A DNA stretch of 64,000 bases. Origin: JAJECS01 sp965262745 (lineage in GTDB: Bacteria > Chloroflexota > UBA11872). A program made the position numbers and the translations under genes. The stretch is from assembly GCA_965262745.1 (NCBI GenBank), contig OZ253558.1, forward strand, positions 2,728,001 to 2,792,000, written 5' to 3'. Positions 52,045-60,903 of this stretch are shown one piece after another. Under the pieces are notes generated by a model, which searched no databases, was not told the origin of the DNA, and was given only the letters and a program-made list of their open reading frames with translations. Numbering within the stretch: the stretch's first letter is position 1; every line of letters begins with the position of its first letter.

Positions 52045-53211
52045 ATGCCCGTGGACAGTGCAGACGTAGTCGTCATTGGGGGTGGCGTTTCGGGCCTGAG
52101 TTCTGCCTATTTCCTGGCCAAGGCGGGCAGGGATGTCGTGGTCGTCGAAAAGGGGATCGTCGGGGGCGAGGCCTCCGGGCGAAACGGCGGGATGATTAGC
52201 GAACGGGTTGACGAGCCTCCGCTGATACCGATGGCCGCCGAAGCCCTGGAGATATGGGCGACGCTGGACGATGAGTTGGGCTATCCCACCGAGTTCGTAC
52301 AGGGGGGTAGGCTCCAGGTCGCCGTGACGGAAAAGGAGATGGGCGACCTCCTCTCGGAACGGGACGAAGCGTTGCGCCACGGCCTGCGTGTAGAAATGGT
52401 TGACCCTTCGGAGATACGGGACATGATTCCCGGAATCACCGGGAGGACGCTAGGCGGCCTCTTTTCCGCCAACGGCGGTCACGCCAATACGCAGCTGACG
52501 GTCCAGGCATTCGCATGGGCCTTGCAAGACCTGGGAGGCAGGCTCTATCAGAACACGACCGTCACGGGCATCCAGGTCGTCGACGGCCGGGTCTCGTCGG
52601 TGGAGACGACCGCTGGCGACATCGTGGCCGATATCGTGGTCGCTGCCGCCGGGCCCCAGACCGCGCTGATGGCGGAGCTGGTGGGCGTTCACGTTCCCGT
52701 GGCGCCGGCAAGGGTCGAGATACTGGCGACAGCCCCCCTGGAGCCACTCTTTAACATCGGCATTGCGGGGAACGGACTCTACGGACACCAGGCCGTCAGG
52801 GGAAATCTGATTTTTGGTGGAGGAGCCCACGAATGGACCGACGTGGGCCTGACCAGCGAGCCTGGCAAGCCCAACACTCCCCTCATCAGGAATATCGCCA
52901 GGCGGCTCGCGGAGCTGCTCCCGGGAGTGGCGGACGTACCGGTAATCCGAAGTTGGGCCGGGGTGGTGGAGCAGGCCCCAGACTATCGGCCGATCATCGA
53001 CATCTTGGACTGCCCGAGCAACTACGTTGTTGTCACCGCGTCGGCGCATGGGTTCGGCATCTCACCGGCCACGGGCAAGGTCGTCAGCGATCTGGTGCTC
53101 TACGGTGAGACGAACATCGACATCAGCGGCCTTGGGCTGGGCCGATTCTCCGGTGTGCGGCCCGACTGGCGCGAGCAGCGCGGCTGGATTCCGGCTCCCA
53201 AGCGATCCTGA
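52045..53211 (+). CDS. FAD-dependent DAO-type amine/amino-acid oxidoreductase
   Basis: 388 residues with the glycine-oxidase/sarcosine-oxidase (DAO) fold: VVVIGGGVSGLSSAYFLAKA at the N-terminus, GEASGRNGGMIS, VVAAAGPQT, and the C-terminal ASAHGFGISPATGK of the flavin site. It corresponds to the beta-type subunit (OoxB/HcnC-like) that oxidises an amine substrate, passing electrons to the partner flavoprotein at 50478. The natural substrate is unknown; N-methylated glycine derivatives would fit the methyltransferase neighbour. Confidence 0.88.
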   Translation: MPVDSADVVVIGGGVSGLSSAYFLAKAGRDVVVVEKGIVGGEASGRNGGMISERVDEPPLIPMAAEALEIWATLDDELGYPTEFVQGGRLQVAVTEKEMGDLLSERDEALRHGLRVEMVDPSEIRDMIPGITGRTLGGLFSANGGHANTQLTVQAFAWALQDLGGRLYQNTTVTGIQVVDGRVSSVETTAGDIVADIVVAAAGPQTALMAELVGVHVPVAPARVEILATAPLEPLFNIGIAGNGLYGHQAVRGNLIFGGGAHEWTDVGLTSEPGKPNTPLIRNIARRLAELLPGVADVPVIRSWAGVVEQAPDYRPIIDILDCPSNYVVVTASAHGFGISPATGKVVSDLVLYGETNIDISGLGLGRFSGVRPDWREQRGWIPAPKRS

Positions 53212-53257
53212 CCTCAGTGCCCACCACTGCGGCGCGGCACACGATTGCCGTAAGTGG

Positions 53258-53330
53258 TGGACCCAGTCGGACTCGAACCGACGACCTCCTCAATGCCATT
53301 GAGGCGCTCTTCCAGCTGAGCTATGGGCCC
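53258..53330 (-). tRNA. tRNA-Ala (anticodon GGC)
   Basis: Minus strand 73 nt: GGGCCCA acceptor strand pairing with TGGGTCC, D-stem GCTC/GAGC, anticodon stem CCTCA/TGAGG with loop ATGGCAT (anticodon GGC), T arm with GGTTCGAGTCC, discriminator A and encoded CCA (53255-53257). All stems are intact. It bounds the cassette 49167-53257 together with the damaged copy at 49094. Confidence 0.95.
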
Positions 53331-53338
53331 TGCGTCAA

Positions 53339-53947
53339 TTATGCCCCGCTGCTGGGGGGCGCGTCGGGCAGGTCGAAGGCGGCGCGGGCGGCGTCGTAGG
53401 CCGCGCGAGTGTTCAGGTTGAGGAGGACGTGGGGGTAGGCGGTGGGCGCGTCCCGCAGGCGCGCCGCGTGGCGGCGAATCACGGCGCGGGGACCTTCGGT
53501 GGCGTCATTAACCGCGGCCAGCTCGGCGCGGAGGTCGCCGGGGAAGATGACGGGGTGGCCGTGGCGGTCACGATGAAGTGGCCGCACGATGTCGTCGGGG
53601 CGGCTTTGCCACCTGGCGACAAGGTCGGCGAGCGCGCCAGGGTGCAGCGGCTGGTCGACGCTGGCCAGCAAGATGCCGGCGCAGTCCGCCGGCAGGGCGC
53701 GGGCGGCGCAGGCGACGGACGAGGCCCGACCCTGGGCGTAGCCGGGATTGTGCACTGTGCACGCCGGGAGACCCTCCAGCGCCGCGCGCACGTCGTCGGC
53801 CCGATGGCCGGTGACCACGAGTACCTCGCCGACCGCCGCGACGGCGGCGAGCGTTTGCACCTGGTGCGCGACCAGCGAGACCGCGCCCCACTGGATGAGC
53901 GGCTTGGGCGAGCCGAAACGCTCGGAGCGTCCGGCCGCCAGGACCAC
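53339..53947 (-). CDS. MobA/MocA-like nucleotidyltransferase
   Basis: About 200 residues of the molybdenum-cofactor nucleotidyltransferase type: VVLAAGRSERFGSPKPLIQW (NTP loop with Lys), LVVTGHRADDV, ILLASVDQPLHPGALADL with the metal Asp, and HGHPVIFPGDL. It could load CTP or GTP onto molybdopterin, which would serve the molybdoenzyme at 12774. GTG 53947 is the nearest usable start after the glcD stop, although it removes two or three residues of the first strand; the frame is open further upstream. Confidence 0.8.
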   Translation of the reverse strand: MVLAAGRSERFGSPKPLIQWGAVSLVAHQVQTLAAVAAVGEVLVVTGHRADDVRAALEGLPACTVHNPGYAQGRASSVACAARALPADCAGILLASVDQPLHPGALADLVARWQSRPDDIVRPLHRDRHGHPVIFPGDLRAELAAVNDATEGPRAVIRRHAARLRDAPTAYPHVLLNLNTRAAYDAARAAFDLPDAPPSSGA

Positions 53948-53976
53948 CGCGCAGAGCTTCGGGTCGGGCGGGGCGC

Positions 53977-55446
53977 TTATTGGTGGGCGGCCGCAGGAGA
54001 GCCGCGGCGCAGGTTGTTCACCTCGGCGCAGGAAACCGGGGTGGGAAAGATCTTGCCCGGATTGAAGAGGTTTCGCGGGTTGAAGACCTGCCGCAGACGC
54101 TGCATGCGCTCTAGGTCGGCATCGCTGAACACGAGCCCCATGTTGCGATGCTTTTCCATCCCGATGCCGTGCTCGCCGCTGAGCATGCCGCCGGCCTCGG
54201 CGCACACCTTGAGCACGGCGGTGCCGCACTCGATCACTTGGTCCAACACGCCGGCCTTGCGGTCGTCGAACAGGAGCAGGGGGTGCAGGTTGCCGTCGCC
54301 TGCGTGAAAGACGTTGGCGATGGGGATCTTGAAGAAGTCGCTCACGTCGGCGATTTGCGCCAAAACGTGGGTGATGGTCGTGCGCGGGATCACGCCGTCC
54401 TGCACGTAGTAGTTGCGCGAGATGCGGCCCATGGCGCCGAAGGCGCTTTTGCGGCCGAGCCAGAGCAGAGCGCGCTCGCGCGCGTCGGCGGCCACGCGAA
54501 CCTGGCGCGCGCCGTGCTCGGCGAACACGCCGCGGATCGCCGCTTCTTGCGGCTCCAGCTCCGCCGCCACGCCCTCGAGCTCAATGAGCAGCACGGCGGC
54601 CGAATCGGTGGGCAGCCTGGCTGCCGGCACGTACTGGGCGATGGCGCCCAGGGAGATTTGGTCCATCATCTCCATGGCGGCGGGGACGATGCCCGCGGCG
54701 ATGATGCCGGAGACCGCCGCGCTGGAGGCCGCGACCTCGGCGAAGGACGCCAGCATGGTGCGGACCTGGGCGGGCGTGCGGACGAGGCGGACGGTGGCCT
54801 TGGTGGCGATGCCCAGGGTGCCCTCGCTGCCGCAGAAGAGTCCCGCCAGGTCGTAGCCGGGCTGGTCCAGGGCCGCGCCCCCGGCGGTGACGATGCGGCC
54901 GTCGAGGGTGACGAACTCGACCCCCAGCACGTGGTTGGCGGTCACGCCGTGAAGCAGGGTGTGGGGGCCGCCGGCGTTGGTGGCGATGTTGCCCCCGATC
55001 GTGCAGGCCGCCTGGCTCGACGGGTCCGGGGCGTAGTGAAACCCGTAGTGCGCGGTGTGGGTGCTGAGGTCGGCGTTGACGACGCCGGCACCCACGACGG
55101 CCAGCTGGTTGCGGTAGTCCACCTCGAGGATGCGGTTCATGCGCGAGGTGCTCACGACGATGCCGCCGCACGCCGCAATGGCGCCGCCGCTCAGCCCCGT
55201 GCCCGCGCCGCGCCCGATGATCGGAACTCCGAGCTTGTGAGCGATGCGCACCACGGCCTGCACCTCGGCGGCGTCCTGCGGAAAGACAACGGCGTCGGGC
55301 AGCGCGTGCTCCACTGATCCGTCGTAGGCGTAGATCGCCAGCTCGTCGGGTTCACTCATGACCCAGGCGTCGCCAAGCGCGCGACGCAGGGCGCCGGCGA
55401 GCGCGATCTGGCCGACGCTGAAAGTCGTGGCGGCGGCAGTAGCCAT
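53977..55446 (-). CDS. glcD: FAD-linked glycolate/lactate oxidase subunit (GlcD-like)
   Basis: 489 residues of the VAO/PCMH flavoprotein family. FAD-binding region PIIGRGAGTGLSGGAIA and GGNIATNAGGPHTLLHG; C-terminal cap with the catalytic histidines in NVFHAGDGNLHPLLLFD and LSGEHGIGMEKH. This matches GlcD, the flavoprotein subunit that oxidises glycolate or D-lactate. No glcE or glcF is next to it, so a stand-alone D-lactate/2-hydroxyglutarate-type dehydrogenase is possible. It lies 29 bp upstream of the nucleotidyltransferase gene. Confidence 0.9.
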   Translation of the reverse strand: MATAAATTFSVGQIALAGALRRALGDAWVMSEPDELAIYAYDGSVEHALPDAVVFPQDAAEVQAVVRIAHKLGVPIIGRGAGTGLSGGAIAACGGIVVSTSRMNRILEVDYRNQLAVVGAGVVNADLSTHTAHYGFHYAPDPSSQAACTIGGNIATNAGGPHTLLHGVTANHVLGVEFVTLDGRIVTAGGAALDQPGYDLAGLFCGSEGTLGIATKATVRLVRTPAQVRTMLASFAEVAASSAAVSGIIAAGIVPAAMEMMDQISLGAIAQYVPAARLPTDSAAVLLIELEGVAAELEPQEAAIRGVFAEHGARQVRVAADARERALLWLGRKSAFGAMGRISRNYYVQDGVIPRTTITHVLAQIADVSDFFKIPIANVFHAGDGNLHPLLLFDDRKAGVLDQVIECGTAVLKVCAEAGGMLSGEHGIGMEKHRNMGLVFSDADLERMQRLRQVFNPRNLFNPGKIFPTPVSCAEVNNLRRGSPAAAHQ

Positions 55447-55647
55447 GATGCACCTACGCTACGACCGTGGGGCCCCGCCCGCAACGCCGGGGCGCGCAGC
55501 CGCGGCAACGGTGCGGCCGCTGCGCGCCATGAACCGTCGCCACCTGGGATCGGAGCGGGTGGATGACGGCTGTACGACCCTTAAGCATGGTCCAAAAGCC
55601 GATACCCTGCGTGGGCCGTCGGACAGGCTGCGAGTGCATCCTTGGCA

Positions 55648-57090
55648 ATGGCCACGATCATTCACGACAACGTGCTGGGGCCGATCGAGCTCGAGGCGCC
55701 CCTGCTGGCGCTGGTGGACCATCCGGCGATGCAGCGGCTGCGGCGGCTGGAGCAGCTGGGCACGGCGTCGCTGGTGTTCCCCGGCGCGCGGCATACGCGC
55801 TTGGCGCATTCGATCGGGGCGCAAGAGATCATGCGCCGGGTGTGGCGGCGGCTGGAGGCCACCGAGCCGCCCCCGGGCATCGATCTCGCCGCTGAGGGGC
55901 GGCTGCTCCGCGCCGCGGCGCTACTGCACGATCTGGGGCACTACCCGCTGTCGCATGTCGTCGAGCCGATCGCGGCGCGGCTGCACCAGACCACCGCCTC
56001 CGCTGCCGATCTTGGGTTGGACCCGGAATGCGAGGTGGATTGGCTGCAGCTCGCGGCGACGGCCGCCTCGCATCCGGTCCCGCCGTCCGACATGCATCAC
56101 GAGCATCTGGCCGCTGAGATCATCCGGCGCGACCCTGCGTTGGGGTGCGGCATCGACGCCTATGTGGGCCGGCCCGACGCCTCAGCCGAGGTGCGGGAGC
56201 TGCTGCAAAACCGTGCCCGCCGGCGCTATCGCCGACAACTCATCGCCTCGCACTTCGACGTCGACCGCCTCGACTATCTGCTGCGCGACGCGCACAACGC
56301 CGGCGTGCGCTACGGCGGGGTTGAGCTCGAGCATCTGATCCGCCGCATGCGGCTTGGGGCCGACAGCGCGGGCGACCACGTGGTGTACGTGGAGACGCGA
56401 GGCCAGCCGGCGCTCGAGCACTACTTGCTGGCCCGGCGTTTCATGTACAGCCAAGTGATCTTTCACAAGACCGTCACGGCGTTTTCCGTGCTCGCGGCGG
56501 CGTTCTGGGTATCGTTGGCGGTGCGTGATGGGGCGCCCTTTACCTCGCTGACGGGCCTCTACGAAGCCCTGGACGACGGCACGTTCCGGCGTTTCGACGA
56601 TCACTGGATTTGGAATGAGGCCGCGCGTCGGGCCGATCCGGCCGGGCGCGGGCTGACGGCGCGCCTCGCGGTGGCCTTGATCGACCGGCAGCCGCCGTTG
56701 CTGGCGTGGGAGCAGCGGGCTCGTGGTGAGCAGGCGCATTCTGGCCTGCTGAGGGCCTTCAATGCCGCCAGGCGTGCCATTGGCGCCGCCGCGCAGGTGG
56801 AGGCTTCGGACATTTTCTTCACGGATCAGGTCGTCACGGGCGTGTCGGGCGGCGATGCGGGTCTGGGCGCCGGCGAACCGCCGCTGGTGGGCGACCCAGG
56901 CGGAGAGCTGCGACCGATTACCGAGGCGCCGGGCTCGGCGCTCCAGGACGTGGCGGGACAGCCCGAGCGCTTCGCGCGGCTCTACGTCTTGCGGTCGGGC
57001 GATGCGGCCGCGGATGCGCGCCGCCGTCAAAGGGTGCGCGAAGCCTTTCTGGCGAATGTCGACGCGGCGGGACAGCCGCTGGGCAGCTAG
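55648..57090 (+). CDS. HD-domain phosphohydrolase
   Basis: 480 residues. HD-superfamily metal-binding motifs HTRLAHSIGAQEI and ALLHDLGHYPLSHVVE, then SHFDVDRLDYLLRDAHNAGV with the last conserved Asp; this set matches the dNTPase (dGTPase/SAMHD1)-like branch. The C-terminal ~180 residues are family-specific. ATG 55648 is preferred over TTG 55642. The stop overlaps the convergent Nudix gene by 4 bp. Probably hydrolyses a nucleotide in the cytoplasm. Confidence 0.85.
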   Translation: MATIIHDNVLGPIELEAPLLALVDHPAMQRLRRLEQLGTASLVFPGARHTRLAHSIGAQEIMRRVWRRLEATEPPPGIDLAAEGRLLRAAALLHDLGHYPLSHVVEPIAARLHQTTASAADLGLDPECEVDWLQLAATAASHPVPPSDMHHEHLAAEIIRRDPALGCGIDAYVGRPDASAEVRELLQNRARRRYRRQLIASHFDVDRLDYLLRDAHNAGVRYGGVELEHLIRRMRLGADSAGDHVVYVETRGQPALEHYLLARRFMYSQVIFHKTVTAFSVLAAAFWVSLAVRDGAPFTSLTGLYEALDDGTFRRFDDHWIWNEAARRADPAGRGLTARLAVALIDRQPPLLAWEQRARGEQAHSGLLRAFNAARRAIGAAAQVEASDIFFTDQVVTGVSGGDAGLGAGEPPLVGDPGGELRPITEAPGSALQDVAGQPERFARLYVLRSGDAAADARRRQRVREAFLANVDAAGQPLGS

Positions 57091-57521
57091 CCGCCGGAGC
57101 CGTCGCCGCGCAGACGCGCGATCGCGTCCTGAAGGGCATCGCGATGGTCGAAGGCGATCTCGTCCGGGAGCTGGTCGACGGGAAACCAGCGCGCGTCGGC
57201 GGCGTCGTCGCCGGCGGTGACGGCTGGCGGCGCGGACAGCCGGGCGCCAAACACGATTCCGATGATGCGTCCCCGGGGATCGCGGTCGGGGTGGCCGTAG
57301 GCGCCAATGTGCACCAGCGAGTCCAGCACAATGCCGGTCTCTTCCCGCAGCTCGCGCAGCGCGGCGTCGGGCAAGTCTTCGTGGAGCTCCACGAACCCGC
57401 CTGGAATGGCCCAGCCCGGCGGAGGGGTGCCGCGACGCACCAGGAGCACACGATCGCCGTCATCAAACGGCGCAATGACCACGGCATCGGCGCCGACCGG
57501 ATAGCGGGGCGGCGGCGGCAT
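57087..57521 (-). CDS. Nudix hydrolase
   Basis: 144 residues with a complete Nudix box: GGFVELHEDLPDAALREL then REETGI, preceded by RVLLVRRGTPPPGWAIPGG. Hydrolyses a nucleoside diphosphate linked to another group; the substrate is unknown (ADP-ribose or a nucleotide-sugar type would fit the length). It follows the YqaA-like gene by 4 bp on the same strand and is likely in one operon with it. Confidence 0.92.
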   Translation of the reverse strand: MPPPPRYPVGADAVVIAPFDDGDRVLLVRRGTPPPGWAIPGGFVELHEDLPDAALRELREETGIVLDSLVHIGAYGHPDRDPRGRIIGIVFGARLSAPPAVTAGDDAADARWFPVDQLPDEIAFDHRDALQDAIARLRGDGSGG

Positions 57522-57525
57522 CTGT

Positions 57526-58140
57526 CTACTCGGCCCCGCCAGAGGCCGGGCGGCGTTGCCGCGTGATGATCCGCAGGACCAGGCCTCCGGCGACGAGCAG
57601 CACCACGAAGGCCAGCGCGAGCCAGTCGAAGTATTCGTCGATCGCGGCCTCGATGGGGTCGCCGAACAGGGTGATCAGCGCGCCAACCAGGAAAAACCTG
57701 CCGGCGCGTCCAATCAGCGAGGCAAGCAGGAAGCGCTTGAAGTCCAGCCGGAACGCGCCGGCGCCAATGGCAAAGACCTTGTAGGGGATGGGGGTGAAGG
57801 CGGCGATGGAGACGGCCCAAACGTCGCGCCGCTGGAACTGCCGCTCCACGTAGTTGATGCGCTCCGCCGCAAAAAATCGATTCAGAATCGGACGCCCGCC
57901 GCGTCGCCCGATCCAGTAGCCGAGCATGGCGCCGGTGAGCGAGCCGATGGTGGCGAGGGCGGAAAAGCCGAAGGTAAACGGCAGATTGCCCACCATCAGG
58001 GCGATCATCAACCCGTCGGGCGGCAAGGGAAAAAAGCTCGACTCCCAGAAGGCCAGCACGAAGAGAGCCAGCGCGCCCCAGGGAGTATCGGCCCAGTCAA
58101 GGACCCAGTGACCGAGATCGGAAATCAGCTGCATTGGCAA
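57526..58140 (-). CDS. YqaA/DedA-family VTT membrane protein
   Basis: 204 residues with membrane helices around a VTT core: WESSFFPLPPDGLMIALMVG, GSLTGAMLGYWIGRRGG, FTPIPYKVFAIGAGAF and a C-terminal ALAFVVLLVAGGLVLRII. The Pro-containing PLPPDG and FTPIPYK segments are the family's re-entrant helices. It is a member of the SNARE-associated Golgi/DedA family that acts in membrane lipid transport. Distinct from the VTT protein at 44238. Confidence 0.88.
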   Translation of the reverse strand: MPMQLISDLGHWVLDWADTPWGALALFVLAFWESSFFPLPPDGLMIALMVGNLPFTFGFSALATIGSLTGAMLGYWIGRRGGRPILNRFFAAERINYVERQFQRRDVWAVSIAAFTPIPYKVFAIGAGAFRLDFKRFLLASLIGRAGRFFLVGALITLFGDPIEAAIDEYFDWLALAFVVLLVAGGLVLRIITRQRRPASGGAE

Positions 58141-58222
58141 GGGGTGGGAAAGCGGCGGGGCATTCTACGGCGAGCCGCGGGCTTGGCGGGACGCGTCGAC
58201 GGAGAGGCGCGTGCGGGGATTG

Positions 58223-59725
58223 CTAAGGCGCGGTGGTGAAATGGCTCGCGACGGTAAACGGCTCGCCGTTGCGCAGGCCAGTCACGCGCACGTGATAGAG
58301 GGTGTTCGGGGCCAGCGGGGCGTGTGGGATCAGGGCCAATGCCCGCCGCCAGGCGCTGACCGAGCGGGCGACGGCAACGGGCGCTCCGCCTTCGGCGGTG
58401 ACCGTCGCGTCACCCCATTCGACCTGGTCGTCGAGACCGAAGATCAGCGTGATCGGCGGGCCGAGCGGGCGTGGGATGCCGGGCGCGGGATCGGGCCACT
58501 CGGCGCCGTCCCACGTGTGCGGGACGTCAATGGCGGCGCTGCGCGGCATGACGGACGGCAGGGGCACATCGGCAGTGTGGCGCGGCGAGAGACCCACGTT
58601 GAAGACGGCGGCGCGCGTGCCGTCGGCGGAGGCCCAGCCGTAGCCGATGTGGACTGCCGACGGGTGCACGAACATATAGCGATGGAACACGGTGCCCAAG
58701 GCCCACTCGAGCGTACGCGCCGGCGGCAGGAACCCGAAGGTCTCATCCACCCAGCCCAACGGATATCCGGCGGCATCCGCTCGGTCGCCGATGGAGCGCC
58801 CGGTGAAGCCGGGCTTTCCCGCCACCTCGGTGTGCAGGCCGCCGGACGTGGGATCGTCGCGATTGGTCACGTAGTAGTTGGCATGGGCTTGGGCGGCCTG
58901 CATCAGCGAGGCGTGTGCGGTCAGCGGCGGCAGTCCCAGGTCGGCGCGCACCTCGTTGACGTGATCGACGACGGCGTCGCCGGAAACCGGCGGGGCCGGC
59001 CCCTCGCGGCGCGGCTGCAGGGCTGCCTCCGGAAACAAGCCGAGGCCCTTGGCGAGGTCGCCGCCGTTGGCGATAGTCACGTCGCCGGCGCGCGCCCAGG
59101 GGGTGTCGATGTGCCACAGCTGGATCACGGCTCGCTGGGCGCGGATGGCGCTCACGCCGTCGTAGTGGATGACCTCTGAGGTCGGCAAGCCGAACCAGCG
59201 CAGGGAGTCGTCCGGTCCAAAATAGGCATCGCGCAGCGGCGGGCTGACGTCGAGGAAAGCCCAGCGGCGGCCGATGATCTCGTTCCAGGACAGGCCCTCC
59301 TCGGCGAAGGTCTGGTGCGGAGGCACGAGCAGCCGGGCCAACTCGTCATCGAATCCCCCGAGGAAGAGCTCGTCGAATATGTTGATGAACATCACCTCGG
59401 ACGTGGCCGGATGCCACTGGAACACGACCTTTTGCATGACCTGGACGGTGAAGCCAAGCCACTCGAACCGCTGGCTGGCGGGGTAGCCGACGACATGGGG
59501 GCCGCCCAACTCTTGGAAAACGGTCCAGAAGGGGATGCCGTCGGCATCACTGATGAGGAAGCCGGCGCCCGCGGGCGCGCCTCCGGCCGCCTGGGTGTAG
59601 ACACGGCCGTCGGGCACGGCGTAGTCCTCGTCTTGGGCGAGCGCCGAGGTGGCGGTGGCCCAGACGGCGAGGACCAGGGCCACGGCCAAGGAACGCCACC
59701 AGCGCGCGGCTGTTGGGAGGGGCAT
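58223..59725 (-). CDS. secreted CAP/SCP-domain protein with shared N-terminal module
   Basis: 500 residues with a Sec signal peptide (SLAVALVLAVWATATSALA). Residues ~45-245 carry the shared module (LGGPHVVGYPASQ, GFTVQVMQKVVFQW, NIFDELFLGGFDDELARLL, RWFGLPTSEVIHYDGVS). Residues ~250-385 are a CAP domain: VVDHVNEVRADLGLPPL, HANYYV, HTEVAGKPGFTG, HIGYGWA. The C-terminal ~100 residues are beta-rich. CAP domains act in extracellular binding or proteolysis. The ATG 59725 start is clear. Confidence 0.85.
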   Translation of the reverse strand: MPLPTAARWWRSLAVALVLAVWATATSALAQDEDYAVPDGRVYTQAAGGAPAGAGFLISDADGIPFWTVFQELGGPHVVGYPASQRFEWLGFTVQVMQKVVFQWHPATSEVMFINIFDELFLGGFDDELARLLVPPHQTFAEEGLSWNEIIGRRWAFLDVSPPLRDAYFGPDDSLRWFGLPTSEVIHYDGVSAIRAQRAVIQLWHIDTPWARAGDVTIANGGDLAKGLGLFPEAALQPRREGPAPPVSGDAVVDHVNEVRADLGLPPLTAHASLMQAAQAHANYYVTNRDDPTSGGLHTEVAGKPGFTGRSIGDRADAAGYPLGWVDETFGFLPPARTLEWALGTVFHRYMFVHPSAVHIGYGWASADGTRAAVFNVGLSPRHTADVPLPSVMPRSAAIDVPHTWDGAEWPDPAPGIPRPLGPPITLIFGLDDQVEWGDATVTAEGGAPVAVARSVSAWRRALALIPHAPLAPNTLYHVRVTGLRNGEPFTVASHFTTAP

Positions 59726-60246
59726 GGGGTGATGGTAGCGACTGGCCCATAAACGAGACGTTTACGGACAGGAGTGGTTGGCAGAGTCGGTTCGCGAACG
59801 ACCCCTATGGGAATGGCGGAGGGGCGGGCTTCTAGGTAAACCCTGAACAACGGCCGTCCCTCATTGTGCGGACGCTGGTTCCGTGCGGCGATCAGCGCAG
59901 GTGGCGGTGATCGGGCCGATCCGCGCGGCAAGCCCTGAACCACGATCAGATCGATGACCAACAAGCGACCGCCGACAGAGCGCTACGATGTGCCATGAAG
60001 ATCCTCTTTCGATTGAGTTCTTGCACGGACCCGCATCGAACGGAGCGTCCTTCACCTTGTAAATAGCACTGGCGAGAACTACATTTGGCCCGTGGCGGCA
60101 CTGCCATACTCACCAACCGCGGATCGCTCGGTGTCCACTGGAATCTTTCGGAGGGTTATCGAACGCAGTAGTGCTCAATTGCTCGCCTCTTGGAGCTGAG
60201 GACGTGCCCGAGAACTAGCGCTCAGACACTTTTTTAGGAAGACAAA
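59726..60246. other. 521-bp AT-richer gap without a clear gene
   Basis: I see no convincing coding frame here. A short palindrome TAAACG/CGTTTA (59750-59764) lies just upstream of the CAP gene and may be an operator or promoter part. The base composition drops toward the right. Confidence 0.6.
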
Positions 60247-60549
60247 ATGGATTTTCGTACTGCGCAAGTACTAGTTTCAGTTGTAATTGTTGTGGCTGGA
60301 GTCATAGTGTCTGTTTTGGTAGGGCTATATGCTGGAGGTCCACTTATCAGTCTAGTTGCAGGCTACTGGTTGCGCGACGTGATACCGTCCAGGCCCACCA
60401 TAGACCAGTCTTCCCAAGACGTTAGCGCAAAGTATGAACATCAGCAGAGAATGGCTGAGCCTTTCCTTATAGGCCTATTTTTTGTCTTGATCTTTGCCAT
60501 CGTGACCATGATAAATCTTGGTCAATATGGCGTGATTGGCGTGAATTAA
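60247..60549 (+). CDS. small two-helix membrane protein, unknown
   Basis: 100 residues with two hydrophobic helices (VLVSVVIVVAGVIVSVLVGL and FLIGLFFVLIFAIVTMINL) and a short polar middle containing Pro, Asp and Lys residues. No family recognised. A strong AGGAAG site lies 6 bp before the ATG. The composition is strikingly AT-rich against all core genes, so it looks acquired. There is no partner gene beside it, so it could be a toxin-like, holin-like or purely structural small protein; none of these is supported directly. Confidence 0.7.
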   Translation: MDFRTAQVLVSVVIVVAGVIVSVLVGLYAGGPLISLVAGYWLRDVIPSRPTIDQSSQDVSAKYEHQQRMAEPFLIGLFFVLIFAIVTMINLGQYGVIGVN

Positions 60550-60903
60550 GCCACGCGGTAGGCTCTGATAATAGTTGTCCAGCGACGCCATGCGACCCAG
60601 GGTGTCGAGAGATAATGCCAAGCTAAGTACTCAGTAAAATTGCTGCATACCGTAGACCACGATCTATCGTCCGGCCACAAACAGGCGTGTATCGTCATTA
60701 ACTTGTGCCGCCCGCACGCTGATCTGTTCTAGTGCGGGTCTGGTTCGTTTCTTAGCTTGCATCCTTCTCCATTTCTTTTTCTGGCGGATCAACTTCTGGA
60801 GGCAAAGATCGCGCCCGTCTTCGGGTGGCACGGCTGGCGTTGATCGGACCGCCAAATGTGGTCACACCGACGCTGCACAGCGCCTCGCCACCACCCCGGT
60901 TCT
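60550..60903. other. 354-bp gap without a supported gene
   Basis: The AT-rich composition continues from the small membrane gene to about 60750. A 63-codon minus frame at 60664-60855 is basic and has no recognisable motif or ribosome site, so I do not call it. Nothing else is identified. Confidence 0.6.

Noticed and set aside
53977..55446. Large opposite-strand open frame over glcD (54148-55317)
   Set aside because: It is a mirror shadow, rich in Gly, Arg, Ala and His; glcD on the minus strand has all its flavin and active-site motifs.
60664..60855. 63-codon basic minus-strand frame
   Set aside because: No ribosome site, no recognisable motif, and the composition fits a random open frame.
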